NCBI GenBank assembly: GCA_022823505.1
Contig: JAJEIA010000008.1
Span: 1-64,000, forward strand
Reading direction: 5' to 3'
Source of the DNA: Dehalococcoidia bacterium
Lineage (GTDB): Bacteria > Chloroflexota > Dehalococcoidia > Lucifugimonadales > UBA3495
DNA length: 64,000 bases
Part shown: positions 10,131 through 17,229 of the stretch, in pieces
Layout of the letters: the number at the start of each line of letters is the position of its first letter
How positions within the stretch are numbered: the stretch's first letter is position 1
Translations under genes and position numbers: made by a program
Notes under the pieces: model-generated
The model's database searches: none
What the model was told of the DNA's origin: nothing
What the model saw: only the letters and a program-made list of their open reading frames with translations

Positions 10131-10230
10131 CAACTTCCTACGCCGGCATTACCCGGATCAGGTGCTACGGTCGGCGGCTGTTTACGGCCGCCCTCTCAGC
10201 CTGGCATAACCAAGCTCCCGCCAGAAACCT
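10131..10230 (-). promoter_or_regulatory. TPP riboswitch (THI element)
   Basis: The minus strand carries the conserved THI-box segments in order: CTGAGA (10194-10199), ACCTGATCCGGGTAATGCC and GCGTAGGAA. An extra hairpin GGCGGC...GCCGCC follows CTGAGA, as in many P3a-containing aptamers. P1 can form from TTTCT (10223-10227) and AGGAA (10135-10139). TPP binding should lock P1/P2, hide TCTGGCGG and let the downstream terminator form, switching off the symporter and thiC. The design is transcription attenuation rather than start-codon masking. Confidence 0.95.
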
Positions 10231-10248
10231 ATTCGATTTTGTAGCGCG

Positions 10249-10277
10249 AGAATATCACGGTGGGCGCGGGTGGTCAA
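10249..10277 (-). promoter_or_regulatory. Promoter of the thiamin operon
   Basis: TTGACC (10272-10277) and TATTCT (10249-10254) are separated by 17 bp on the minus strand. Transcription would begin about 15 bases before the riboswitch aptamer. Confidence 0.75.
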
Positions 10278-10325
10278 CCCGTCGTGCCGTCACGCCGCCG
10301 AGCGCTGGTCGTTGGGAGGAAAGGA

Positions 10326-10351
10326 CAGGGGCGACCGATTGGTCGCCCCTG
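10326..10351. repeat. Interspersed palindrome (GGGGCGA family), perfect copy
   Basis: CAGGGGCGACC and GGTCGCCCCTG form a perfect 11-bp stem with loop GATT, 29 bp beyond the end of the last methyltransferase gene. It could serve as its terminator, although no T-tract follows on the minus strand. Confidence 0.65.
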
Positions 10352-10380
10352 CATGTAGCCGCAATTGTGACGCTGTCGAC

Positions 10381-11025
10381 TCAGTTCACGCGGTAGACCC
10401 AGATCTGGTGCATCACGTCAGGCTCACCCTTGGGCAGAGGGTGGAACGGCTCGGTGACGCCGACCAGGGACCAGGCGCCGCTGGCGACCAGGGCGTCCTG
10501 CTGGTCCTTGAAGCCGAGTTCCACGTGGGTGTCCGGACGCATGCTGAAGACAATGTGACCGCCGGGCCTGGTGACGCGGCACAGTTCCACGAAGGAATTG
10601 GGCGGGGCGTGACCCGGGGTGAAGACGCCGATGCTGATGACGGCGTCATAGGCGTCGGTGTCGAAGTCGAGGTGGTCGCCCAGGGCCATCTGGCGGAAGT
10701 CGTTGTAGCAGCCCTTGGAGCGGGCTTCTTCCAGCATCCCCTCGGAGAGGTCCATGGCGCAGATGTCGCCGTACCCCAACCGTTGGAGTTCGACGCCGAC
10801 CAGGCCGGTCCCGGCGCCGGCGTCCAGTATCTTGGCGTCCCTGGCGACGTGCTCAGCGAGTGTCTCGGCGCCCCGTAGCGGCGCGAGCCAGACGAAGGTA
10901 TTTTCCAGGTCGTCGTCGTATTCCCGGGCCCACTGGTCGTAACGCTCAGCCAACTCGTCGTTGGTGGTGGACGAGTAGACCCATTGGACTCTCTCGTCCG
11001 GGTTGATGCTTCCCGATTCTGGCAT
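10381..11025 (-). CDS. Class I SAM-dependent methyltransferase (METTL27-like), MT1
   Basis: The 214-residue protein has the SAM-binding motif ILDAGAGTGLVGVELQ, an acidic second-strand end in CAMDLSEGMLEEAR, and post-motif features (YDAVISIGVFTPGH, RVTRPGGHIVFSMR). The N-terminal ERYDQWAREYDDDLE resembles the Williams-Beuren/METTL27 group, whose substrates are largely unknown. It is the last gene in the panD-methyltransferase unit, 28 bp after MT2. Context suggests it acts on the same small molecule as MT2 and MT3, or on their product, but the substrate is not shown by the sequence. Confidence 0.8.
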   Translation of the reverse strand: MPESGSINPDERVQWVYSSTTNDELAERYDQWAREYDDDLENTFVWLAPLRGAETLAEHVARDAKILDAGAGTGLVGVELQRLGYGDICAMDLSEGMLEEARSKGCYNDFRQMALGDHLDFDTDAYDAVISIGVFTPGHAPPNSFVELCRVTRPGGHIVFSMRPDTHVELGFKDQQDALVASGAWSLVGVTEPFHPLPKGEPDVMHQIWVYRVN

Positions 11026-11053
11026 GGATTTCAGCTCCGCTTTTGATATGGGA

Positions 11054-11905
11054 TCAGGCCGGCTTGACGCACAGATACTGCGCCCAACCGAGCTCGCCGT
11101 TGTTGATGGCGTCCACCGTCTTCATGTAGGCGTCCGTCAGGTAATCGAACCGGTCCTGGTAACCTTCCGGGCCCTCGGCAATGGACGCCAGCTTGGAAAG
11201 GTAGGTGTAGCTACGGGCCAGGTGTTCTGACAGGTCGCGGGCCTGCAACACCTGGAAGCCTGCTTCGACCAGCGAGTCCATGTAGGAGTAGAAGCTGAAG
11301 TCGGTGTCGAACAGCAGGCGATCGTAGACGAACTTGCGCGCTGACTCGCTGATGTTCGGGGTCGGCTTGGTCAGATCGTCGAAGATGAACTGTCCGCCCG
11401 GCTCGAGGACGCGGTAGGCCTCCTCCAGAACCTTGACCTTATCCGGCACATGGTAGATGGTGGCCTGGCTCCAGACGTGGGTGAACGTACCCTCGGCGAA
11501 GGGGAGATCGGTGGCCGACGCCTTCTCAAAAGCGATCTTGCCAGTGAGGTCCGGAGCATTCTCCATGGAAGCAACGGCGTTGGCGATGCGAACTCCGCTG
11601 AGGTCGATCCCCGTCGCCCTGGCGCCGGTGTTTCGGGACACCCAGATTACGTTGGTGCCGTTGCCGCAGCCCACGTCGAGCACGTGGGAAGTGGCTTTGA
11701 TACCGGAGTATTCCACCATCAACTCGTTGAGGCGGATGCCGGCGGAAAGGAATTCTTCACGGATGTGGTCCTGGCCCTTCGCTTCTCCGTCGAAGACGCC
11801 CCAATGAACGCTGCCGTCGGCGTCCCAGATGGAACGATAGATCACATCTTCGGCGTCGTAGTACTCCTCCGTCTCCTGCTCCGAAAACCGGTGCCCGGTT
11901 ACCAT
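11054..11905 (-). CDS. SAM-dependent methyltransferase, small-molecule type, MT2
   Basis: The 283-residue protein starts at the ATG at 11905, which has AAAGGAG upstream. SAM motif I is VLDVGCGNGTNVIW, followed by GIDLSGVRIANAV; the WSQATIYHVPDK block resembles glycine/sarcosine/dimethylglycine and sugar O-methyltransferases. It is a clear paralogue of MT3, sharing stretches such as VYDRLLFDTDFSFYSYMD and the ends GELGWAQYLCVK / EELGWAQYLCVK. It lies 35 bp downstream of MT3 and 28 bp upstream of MT1. In the setting of panD, an amino group of beta-alanine or a derivative is a reasonable guess for the acceptor. This remains inference. Confidence 0.82.
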   Translation of the reverse strand: MVTGHRFSEQETEEYYDAEDVIYRSIWDADGSVHWGVFDGEAKGQDHIREEFLSAGIRLNELMVEYSGIKATSHVLDVGCGNGTNVIWVSRNTGARATGIDLSGVRIANAVASMENAPDLTGKIAFEKASATDLPFAEGTFTHVWSQATIYHVPDKVKVLEEAYRVLEPGGQFIFDDLTKPTPNISESARKFVYDRLLFDTDFSFYSYMDSLVEAGFQVLQARDLSEHLARSYTYLSKLASIAEGPEGYQDRFDYLTDAYMKTVDAINNGELGWAQYLCVKPA

Positions 11906-11940
11906 ATACAGCTCCTTTGGTGATTTTGATGGTGTTGCGT

Positions 11941-12801
11941 CTACTTGACGCAGAGGTATTGGGCCCAGCCCAGTTCTTCGTTGTGCACGGCCCTGACCAT
12001 TTTCAGGTAGGCGTCGGATAGCGCCGCGAACCGTTCCCGGCGTTCCGGGTCGCTGCCGGCGGCCGCCATTTGCGAGAGGCACGAGTAGCTGCGGGCCAGG
12101 TGTGCGGACAGATCCCGGGCTTCAAGCACCCTGAATCCGGTCTCGCGCAGGGCGTCCATGTACGAGTAGAAGCTGAAGTCCGTGTCGAACAGCAGCCGGT
12201 CGTAAACGAACGTGCGCGCCTCTTCGCTGATATCGGGTTTGGGCTTGGTCAGGTCGTCAAAGACCATGACCCCGCCTGGTTGCAGCACCCGGTAGGCTTC
12301 CGCCAGCGTTTTGATCTTGTCCGGAATGTGATAGATGGTGGCCTGGCTCCATACGTGGGAGAACACGCCATCCGCGAACGGAAGCTCGGTGGCCGAAGCC
12401 TTATGAAACTCCATGCGTGGCGCCAAATCGGGAACGCCGCCCAGGGACTCGATAGCGTTGGCGATGCGCACGCCGCTCAAGTCGATACCGGTGACGTGGG
12501 CCCCGGTGGCGCGACACAACCAGGTGGCAGTGTTGCCGTTGCCGCAACCCAGATCAAGGACCCGTGCCGAAGAATCAATGCCGGAGTTTTCCAGCATGAT
12601 GTCATTCAGCCGGGAACAGGCGGCCAGGAAGTCCTCGCGGACAGCTGGGCCAGAGCCCGGTTCTTCCGGGGAGTTGAACACTCCCCAGTGCAGGGAGCCC
12701 TCCGCGTCCCAGAAGGAACGGTAGAGGGCGTCCTCGGCGTCGTAATATTCTTCGGTCTCGCGCTCAGAAAAGCGCGACGGGTTCCGGCTGGGGTTCGGCA
12801 T
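11941..12801 (-). CDS. SAM-dependent methyltransferase, small-molecule type, MT3
   Basis: The 286-residue paralogue of MT2 has motif I VLDLGCGNGNTATW, GIDLSGVRIANAI and WSQATIYHIPDK. I place the start at the ATG at 12801 (MPNPSRN) so that the N-terminus lines up with MT2. This start overlaps the last 38 bases of panD in another frame, which suggests translational coupling. The N-terminal block YYDAEDALYRSFWDAEGSLH is shared with MT2 and may form the acceptor lid. Two closely related enzymes plus MT1 would suit successive methylations of one substrate. No methylated product can be assigned from the sequence. Confidence 0.82.
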   Translation of the reverse strand: MPNPSRNPSRFSERETEEYYDAEDALYRSFWDAEGSLHWGVFNSPEEPGSGPAVREDFLAACSRLNDIMLENSGIDSSARVLDLGCGNGNTATWLCRATGAHVTGIDLSGVRIANAIESLGGVPDLAPRMEFHKASATELPFADGVFSHVWSQATIYHIPDKIKTLAEAYRVLQPGGVMVFDDLTKPKPDISEEARTFVYDRLLFDTDFSFYSYMDALRETGFRVLEARDLSAHLARSYSCLSQMAAAGSDPERRERFAALSDAYLKMVRAVHNEELGWAQYLCVK

Positions 12802-13153
12802 ACATTGAACCTTCGATCCACTCCAGGAATTTATTGTTCTCGTCGACCAGGACCATGCGGGGGTCCACCGGTTCGTCGGTGACCTCAAAAGCGAGGATTA
12901 TGAGGCAGTCGCGCTCCTGACACAGCCGGGCGGCCGCGCCCTGAACGGCGATGGTTCCGCTGCCGCGCTCTGCCGGCAGGGCATAGGTTTCCCACCGAGC
13001 GCCGTTGTTGATATTCAGCACCTGAACCTTCTCGAAGGCGATGATGTCGGTCTGTTCCATCAGGTCGCGGTCGATGAGGATGCTGCCCACGTAACCCAGG
13101 TTGGCGCTGGATACCCAACAGCGATGGATCTTGGACCTTAGAACTTCTCTCAT
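12764..13153 (-). CDS. panD: Aspartate 1-decarboxylase (pyruvoyl type)
   Basis: The 129-residue protein matches PanD in length and sequence: MREVLRSKIHRCWVSSANL, the self-cleavage pair Gly23-Ser24 in YVGSI, NINNGARWETYALPAERGSG and VQGAAARL. Ser24 should become the pyruvoyl group after cleavage. The enzyme decarboxylates L-aspartate to beta-alanine in the cytosol. Residues after about 110 form a short extra tail. GAGGAG precedes the ATG at 13153. No panB or panC is nearby; instead three methyltransferases follow in the same direction. The beta-alanine may therefore be destined for something other than pantothenate. Confidence 0.93.
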   Translation of the reverse strand: MREVLRSKIHRCWVSSANLGYVGSILIDRDLMEQTDIIAFEKVQVLNINNGARWETYALPAERGSGTIAVQGAAARLCQERDCLIILAFEVTDEPVDPRMVLVDENNKFLEWIEGSMYAEPQPEPVALF

Positions 13154-13380
13154 ATTTGCTCCTCGTTTTGCGATGGCCAAACTTGGTTGGCGGTGGTGGA
13201 TTTTCGGCCAATTGGTCGGCCCGGTTTGCCGTCGCGGCCGCGTCGGGCAACAAAAGCCCTCGTACACGAGCGGGCGTGTTTAGGCACACGCCAACCCGTT
13301 ATCGGCGTTGCGGCAAAAACCCATGGGGAAGGGCTTGTGGCGGAACGCTACTTCCGCCGCCCGTTTTGGCCTGTGAGCAG
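13154..13380 (-). other. Structured leader between small ORF and panD
   Basis: This 227-bp stretch on the transcribed minus strand has several hairpins: GGCGGAA-GTAGCG-TTCCGCC and GGCGTGT-GCCTAA-ACACGCC are the clearest. No ORF with a good start is present. A pantothenate-linked RNA (pan motif) or a SAM-responsive element is conceivable, but I do not see a consensus for any known class. Confidence 0.35.
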
Positions 13381-13551
13381 CTAAGGCTCGCAGGGAAGCT
13401 GGTGCTTGGCGCGGCCCCGGATGGTGTCAACCCCGGTCGATGCGCCGCATCCAGAATGCAGAATGCCCATAGACGAGTCCCGCATATTGCGGGACTGCGT
13501 AGAGTCCGGTTCCGACGATTGTCGGTGCGCTGAAAGCGCGGCTGCACTCAT
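13381..13551 (-). CDS. Possible 56-residue leader peptide, hypothetical
   Basis: An ATG at 13551 is preceded by AAGGAGG at ideal spacing and lies about 55 bp after a strong promoter. The frame (MSAAALSAHRQSSEPDSTQS..., ending QLPCEP) has no recognisable domain and two cysteines. All three frames are open over part of this stretch, so the coding case rests on the ribosome site and promoter. It could be a regulatory upstream ORF for panD and the methyltransferases. Confidence 0.35.
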   Translation of the reverse strand: MSAAALSAHRQSSEPDSTQSRNMRDSSMGILHSGCGASTGVDTIRGRAKHQLPCEP

Positions 13552-13610
13552 ATGGCCTCCTTGTTTAAGGGCAGGTTGATGGGCGTGCAGACCTGCGTTT
13601 AACTGCCCGC

Positions 13611-13639
13611 AGTGTAGCCGCGTCGGCTCCGCATGTCAA
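13611..13639 (-). promoter_or_regulatory. Strong promoter for the panD-methyltransferase unit
   Basis: TTGACA (13634-13639) and TACACT (13611-13616) are 17 bp apart on the minus strand. The leader before panD would be about 450 nt, long enough for RNA-based control. Confidence 0.75.
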
Positions 13640-13767
13640 ATCGGAGACCAATTTTGAGGAATTTTCGCAAAAACTCGCAAAAAAGCACGTTTTGGGGCGC
13701 ACCAACGTTTGAATTAACATAGACGGGTTGTGCTGAAACGGAAGCCCGCCGAAATCCGGGAACCGCA

Positions 13768-14211
13768 TCACGGCCCTGTTGCCGGCGCCGGTGGCCAGGT
13801 GTCAAAGAGGGCAAGTTGTTGCGGGCCCAAGCGGCGCACCTCGCCGAAAGCCGAGCACCACCTCGGGATACCTCGAGCCGAGGCGTGGCCTTCGAATACC
13901 GGGCCGTGTCCCTGGTAGCGGTGCCGCGACCAAAGCCACGCGTGCAGCAACTCGTGCGCCAGTATGCCCTCGATTCCGTGTCGCCCCGAGCGTTGCAATC
14001 GGGGATGCGACAACCCAATGAGCCACGAGCCGTCGGGGTAGCAGAAGCACCGGCCACCGGTGGCGGAGATGCGTTCCAGCACCACCGAGCCGGCCGGGAT
14101 TTCCAAGCCGTCCAGCTGATACTTTGCGGCGATGTCCTGGACCCACTCCAGGTCGCTCAGCAGAACGCCCTTGGGAGCGGGCCACGATGAGGGTGATTGC
14201 GTGGGGAGCAT
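13768..14211 (-). CDS. SprT-like zinc metalloprotease-fold protein
   Basis: The 147-residue protein has the zincin motif HELLHAW (HExxH) near residue 89, followed by RYQGHGPVFEGHASARGIP, where a third His ligand (GHGPVF) fits the SprT pattern. Upstream strands such as GRCFCYPDGSWLIGLSHPR match the SprT-like core. SprT proteins are small intracellular metalloproteases related to Spartan; bacterial roles are poorly known. The catalytic residues look intact. The first in-frame ATG at 14211 is used, but an upstream start could add a few residues. The gene stands alone downstream of the quinone oxidoreductase gene, 38 bp away. Confidence 0.65.
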   Translation of the reverse strand: MLPTQSPSSWPAPKGVLLSDLEWVQDIAAKYQLDGLEIPAGSVVLERISATGGRCFCYPDGSWLIGLSHPRLQRSGRHGIEGILAHELLHAWLWSRHRYQGHGPVFEGHASARGIPRWCSAFGEVRRLGPQQLALFDTWPPAPATGP

Positions 14212-14249
14212 CGCTAAATTCGGTGTGCAAGCGCTCGGGCGGGAAAGGG

Positions 14250-15215
14250 CTACGGCGTGAGGATGATCTTGCCCGTGGTTGCGCGGCCGGCCAGCTGCCG
14301 GTGAGCCTCCGGGGCGTCTGACAGCGGGAAGAGATGCTCCACCCGCAGGTTCAGTTCACCGGACTGGACCCATCCGAGGACGGCGCCGGCGCGCTTTTCC
14401 AGTTCGTCGCGATTGGCAGTGTAGTCACCCAACCCGGGCCGGGTCAGGAACTTGGAGCCGTTGCCCAGGATGCGGGGATCCATGGCTTCGACGGGACCGC
14501 TGGCCTGGCCATAGAGCACCATGTACCCACGAGGTGCGAGGCAGGCGATGCTGCGATCAAAGGTGTCCTTGCCAACCGCGTCGTACACCACCTGTAGGCC
14601 GGCGCCGTCGGTAGCGTCCGCTATCTCTGCGGCAAAATCGGTTTGGGTGTAGAGGATGACGTGGTCGGCCCCGGCTCCCCTGGCAAGCTCCGCCTTGGCC
14701 TCGGTGGAGACCGTCGAGTAGACGTAGGCGCCCAGAGCCTTGCACATCTGGATCAGCAGGAGGCCAACGCCGCCGGCCCCGGAATGGACCAGCACCCGGT
14801 CCCCCTTCTGCACGCGGTAGGTGTCGTAGCACAGGTAGTGGGCGGTCATTCCCTGGAGCATGGCGGCCGCGCCGTCCCGCGCGGACAGACCCTCGGGCAT
14901 CTTGATGAGCCGCCAGGCCGGAACCAGCGCCTGCTCCGCATACGAGCCGGGGTGACTGCAATAGGCGACGGTATCCCCGGCAGCGACGTTGGTGACTCCG
15001 GGACCGACCTCACGCACCACGCCCGCTCCCTCAACGCCAGCGACCCAGGGAAGCCCGGGCGGGTTCACGCCCATGCGACTGTAGATGTCGGTGAAGTTGA
15101 CGCCCACCGCCTGGATGTCGACCACGGCCTGGTCAGGCCCTGGGCTTGGGTCCGGCAGGTCGACGTATTGCATCACCTCGGGTCCGCCGTATTCGGTGAT
15201 CTGGATGGCTTTCAT
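14250..15215 (-). CDS. NADPH:quinone oxidoreductase family (zeta-crystallin-like MDR)
   Basis: The 321-residue protein has the MDR layout: N-terminal GroES-like domain (MKAIQITEYGGPEVMQYVDLP) and a Rossmann domain with HSGAGGVGLLLIQMCKALG. It lacks the cysteine/histidine set of zinc alcohol dehydrogenases, which places it with quinone oxidoreductases (QOR). It should transfer hydride from NADPH to a quinone or another unsaturated carbonyl. An AT-rich upstream segment at 15240-15265 could hold its promoter. The physiological substrate is unknown; detoxification of reactive enones is typical. Confidence 0.9.
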   Translation of the reverse strand: MKAIQITEYGGPEVMQYVDLPDPSPGPDQAVVDIQAVGVNFTDIYSRMGVNPPGLPWVAGVEGAGVVREVGPGVTNVAAGDTVAYCSHPGSYAEQALVPAWRLIKMPEGLSARDGAAAMLQGMTAHYLCYDTYRVQKGDRVLVHSGAGGVGLLLIQMCKALGAYVYSTVSTEAKAELARGAGADHVILYTQTDFAAEIADATDGAGLQVVYDAVGKDTFDRSIACLAPRGYMVLYGQASGPVEAMDPRILGNGSKFLTRPGLGDYTANRDELEKRAGAVLGWVQSGELNLRVEHLFPLSDAPEAHRQLAGRATTGKIILTP

Positions 15216-15386
15216 GGCAGCAGCCTCCGTGTTTGCTGGAGTTCAGTTTCGGTAGCATAGCATAGGGCTGCCGGGCACCCGCAACGGTACGTTGTCATCG
15301 GTTGCCTGCCGCCGCGAATGGCGGTCTGACCGTATCCCCGTTTCACGACGACGGCGCGCTGGCCGAAAGTTGAGCCGGCGGCGCGG

Positions 15387-15992
15387 CTAGATGATCTGGA
15401 AGTGCGCTTCCGTGGGCACGCAGTCGGCGCCGTTGATGGGAACCATATCCTGGGGACACGCTGAGAACGCGATGACGCAATCCATTTCGGCCCGCAGGGT
15501 CAGGTGGTCGCCCGGCCTGGATACCGGCGGTTCGAAACTGACCGTGCCATCCGGGCCCACCGGGATGTTCATGAACAGGTTCCACGGGCTGGGCGTTTCC
15601 GGGGGAATCAGACCAAGCTCCGCCAGGGCCGCGGCCAGGTTGTCGGTGCAGTTGTCGTGGTAATCCTTGCAGCCCAGCAGTTCATAGCGATAGCGGTCGC
15701 ACGCAGCGAGCAACGTGTCGTGGATTCCGCCCGACGTGTCTTCGACGAGCGTCAGGATTGGCCGGCGCCGGTTGGTGACCATGGACTGACCGACCTGCGG
15801 CATGATGCGCGCCAGGGCGGTGCGGGAATGTTCCATGGACATGAACTCGGTTAGCTCATGGCGGGCAAATGCCCAGGTGTCGATCACCTGTTGACCGTGG
15901 GTGTTGATCACCCGGACGCTCTGGCCCTGGTTCATGAAGGCGGCCTTGCCGCGCCGCGCGGGGATGGTGGTGAGCGATGGCGTGGTTGTCAT
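15387..15992 (-). CDS. DUF1989 (urea carboxylase-associated) family protein
   Basis: With the ATG at 15992 the protein is 201 residues and begins just before the family's usual opening, TIPARRGKAAFMNQGQSVRVINTHGQQVIDTWAF. Family landmarks follow: MSMEHSRTALARIMPQVGQ, CDRYRYELLGCKDYHDNCTDNL and SPWNLFMNIPVGPDGTVSFEPP. The family often occurs near urea carboxylase or in guanidine and nitrogen metabolism, but none of those genes is here. A longer start at 16043 adds 17 residues; neither has a clear ribosome site. Cys and His residues in CKDYHDNC may bind a metal. Exact activity is unknown. Confidence 0.8.
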   Translation of the reverse strand: MTTTPSLTTIPARRGKAAFMNQGQSVRVINTHGQQVIDTWAFARHELTEFMSMEHSRTALARIMPQVGQSMVTNRRRPILTLVEDTSGGIHDTLLAACDRYRYELLGCKDYHDNCTDNLAAALAELGLIPPETPSPWNLFMNIPVGPDGTVSFEPPVSRPGDHLTLRAEMDCVIAFSACPQDMVPINGADCVPTEAHFQII

Positions 15993-16269
15993 TAGCAGCA
16001 CCTGCAGCGCACTGCGGACGGTATCCGGCTGGGAGGCCGCCATGCGCGGAGTTTCGCCATGATAAGCCCGAACGGACACTCCGACAATCGTCGGCACGCG
16101 GTGACCGCGGCGGCATTGCCGGCGACGATGATGGCTCGATACCACGCCTGTCATGGTGAGGTCTGATGCGTCGCGGGAATGAACCGGAGCACTTCGCATT
16201 CAATAAACGTGTAAACCGGAGCAAGAGTGATGCACACGAGGCGGGCTGGGCCGCCGGCCTGCGGGTCGT

Positions 16270-16298
16270 TTGCCCTACCACCTGCCAAATGCTATATT
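16270..16298 (+). promoter_or_regulatory. Promoter of the GreA-fusion gene
   Basis: TTGCCC (16270-16275) and TATATT (16293-16298) are 17 bp apart, 49 bp before the TTG start at 16348. Confidence 0.55.
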
Positions 16299-16347
16299 GA
16301 CCGGAGTTTGCAGCCTGAGCCTGCGCCAAAACCGGAGGGATAAACAG

Positions 16348-17166
16348 TTGACCAACGACCAGCACCTCTCGATTTCGGAAGGGATCAGTAGGTTTGTAGA
16401 ACACCTAAAAGATAGCAAGCAGGCGATGCAGGGCCAGCAGGAACTGTTGCGTTTCCAGGCCAGGATCGGGAAAGACAAGGCGCTTGCCACGCTTCATGCA
16501 ATAGAGGTCGGCGAATACGCCAAATGGACCACCGAGAACGTGGAAGACCCCGCGTCAAGGCTCGATCCTGTAAAGAAATTCTTGACCTTTGCCAACAAGC
16601 GCGGCTGGACTGAGATCAGCCTGGCACGCTATGCGGCGGCTCCCCGGCGCAACCGCCGGCGGTTCGCGGCCGGGGATGCGGGCGCACGGGCGGCGGGAAC
16701 CCCCAGCGCGCGGTTGAGCCAGGAGCGTCACACCGAGCTGCAGGCTGAATTGCAGCGCCTGCGCGAAGAGGTTCCTCAGATACGCGAAGCAATCCGGTTG
16801 GCGCGCAGCGACGGAGACGTGCGGGAAAATGCCCCGCTGGACGCGGCCCGCGAGCAACAGCAGTTGACCGAACGGCGCATCCGGCAGTTGGAGAATGACC
16901 TGGCCAACGTCGAAATCGTGGACGCGGCAAACGCTGACACGGAAAAGGTGGCCATTGGGTCCCGGGTCACGCTGCACGATGTGGCTTCGCAGCAGCAGCG
17001 GGTATTTACGCTGGTGGACGTGCGCGAGGCGGACGTGTCGGCCGGGAAGATCTCGACGGTGTCGCCCATCGGGCAGGCCCTGATGGGACGGAGCGCGGGT
17101 GAAGAAGTGACGATCACGACGCCCCGGGGCGCCGTGGAGTACCGGATCGAGGGTATCGGAGGATAG
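16348..17166 (+). CDS. GreA/GreB-type elongation factor with N-terminal recombinase-like SAM domain
   Basis: The 272-residue protein starts at TTG 16348 with GGAGGGA 8 bp upstream. Residues about 5-95 are helical (EGISRFVEHLKDSKQ ... DPVKKFLTFANKRGWTEISLARY) and resemble the core-binding domain of tyrosine recombinases. A basic linker (RRNRRRF) follows. The C-terminal 150 residues are a full GreA: coiled coil with acidic tip SDGDVRENAPLDAAREQQ, then the FKBP-like domain VAIGSRVTLHD ... SPIGQALMGRSAGEEV. GreA enters the RNA polymerase secondary channel and triggers cleavage of backtracked RNA. The fusion may add DNA contact. Similar fusions occur, as I recall, in other Chloroflexota. Confidence 0.82.
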   Translation: MTNDQHLSISEGISRFVEHLKDSKQAMQGQQELLRFQARIGKDKALATLHAIEVGEYAKWTTENVEDPASRLDPVKKFLTFANKRGWTEISLARYAAAPRRNRRRFAAGDAGARAAGTPSARLSQERHTELQAELQRLREEVPQIREAIRLARSDGDVRENAPLDAAREQQQLTERRIRQLENDLANVEIVDAANADTEKVAIGSRVTLHDVASQQQRVFTLVDVREADVSAGKISTVSPIGQALMGRSAGEEVTITTPRGAVEYRIEGIGG

Positions 17167-17199
17167 CGTCCCCCTGTATTTTGAACCGGGCAAAGATCA

Positions 17200-17227
17200 G
17201 GGCGGGTTTTGCGACCCGCCCCTTTCG
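17200..17227. terminator. Terminator hairpin between GreA-fusion and peroxiredoxin genes
   Basis: GGGCGGGT and ACCCGCCC form an 8-bp stem with loop TTTGCG, followed on the plus strand by CTTTCGTTT. It lies between convergent genes, 34 bp after the GreA stop and 3 bp after the peroxiredoxin stop. Confidence 0.65.
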
Positions 17228-17229
17228 TT

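Noticed and set aside
13430-13553. Another frame in the panD leader with a membrane-like sequence
   Set aside because: It lacks a start codon near the ribosome site; the overlapping frame with ATG 13551 fits better.
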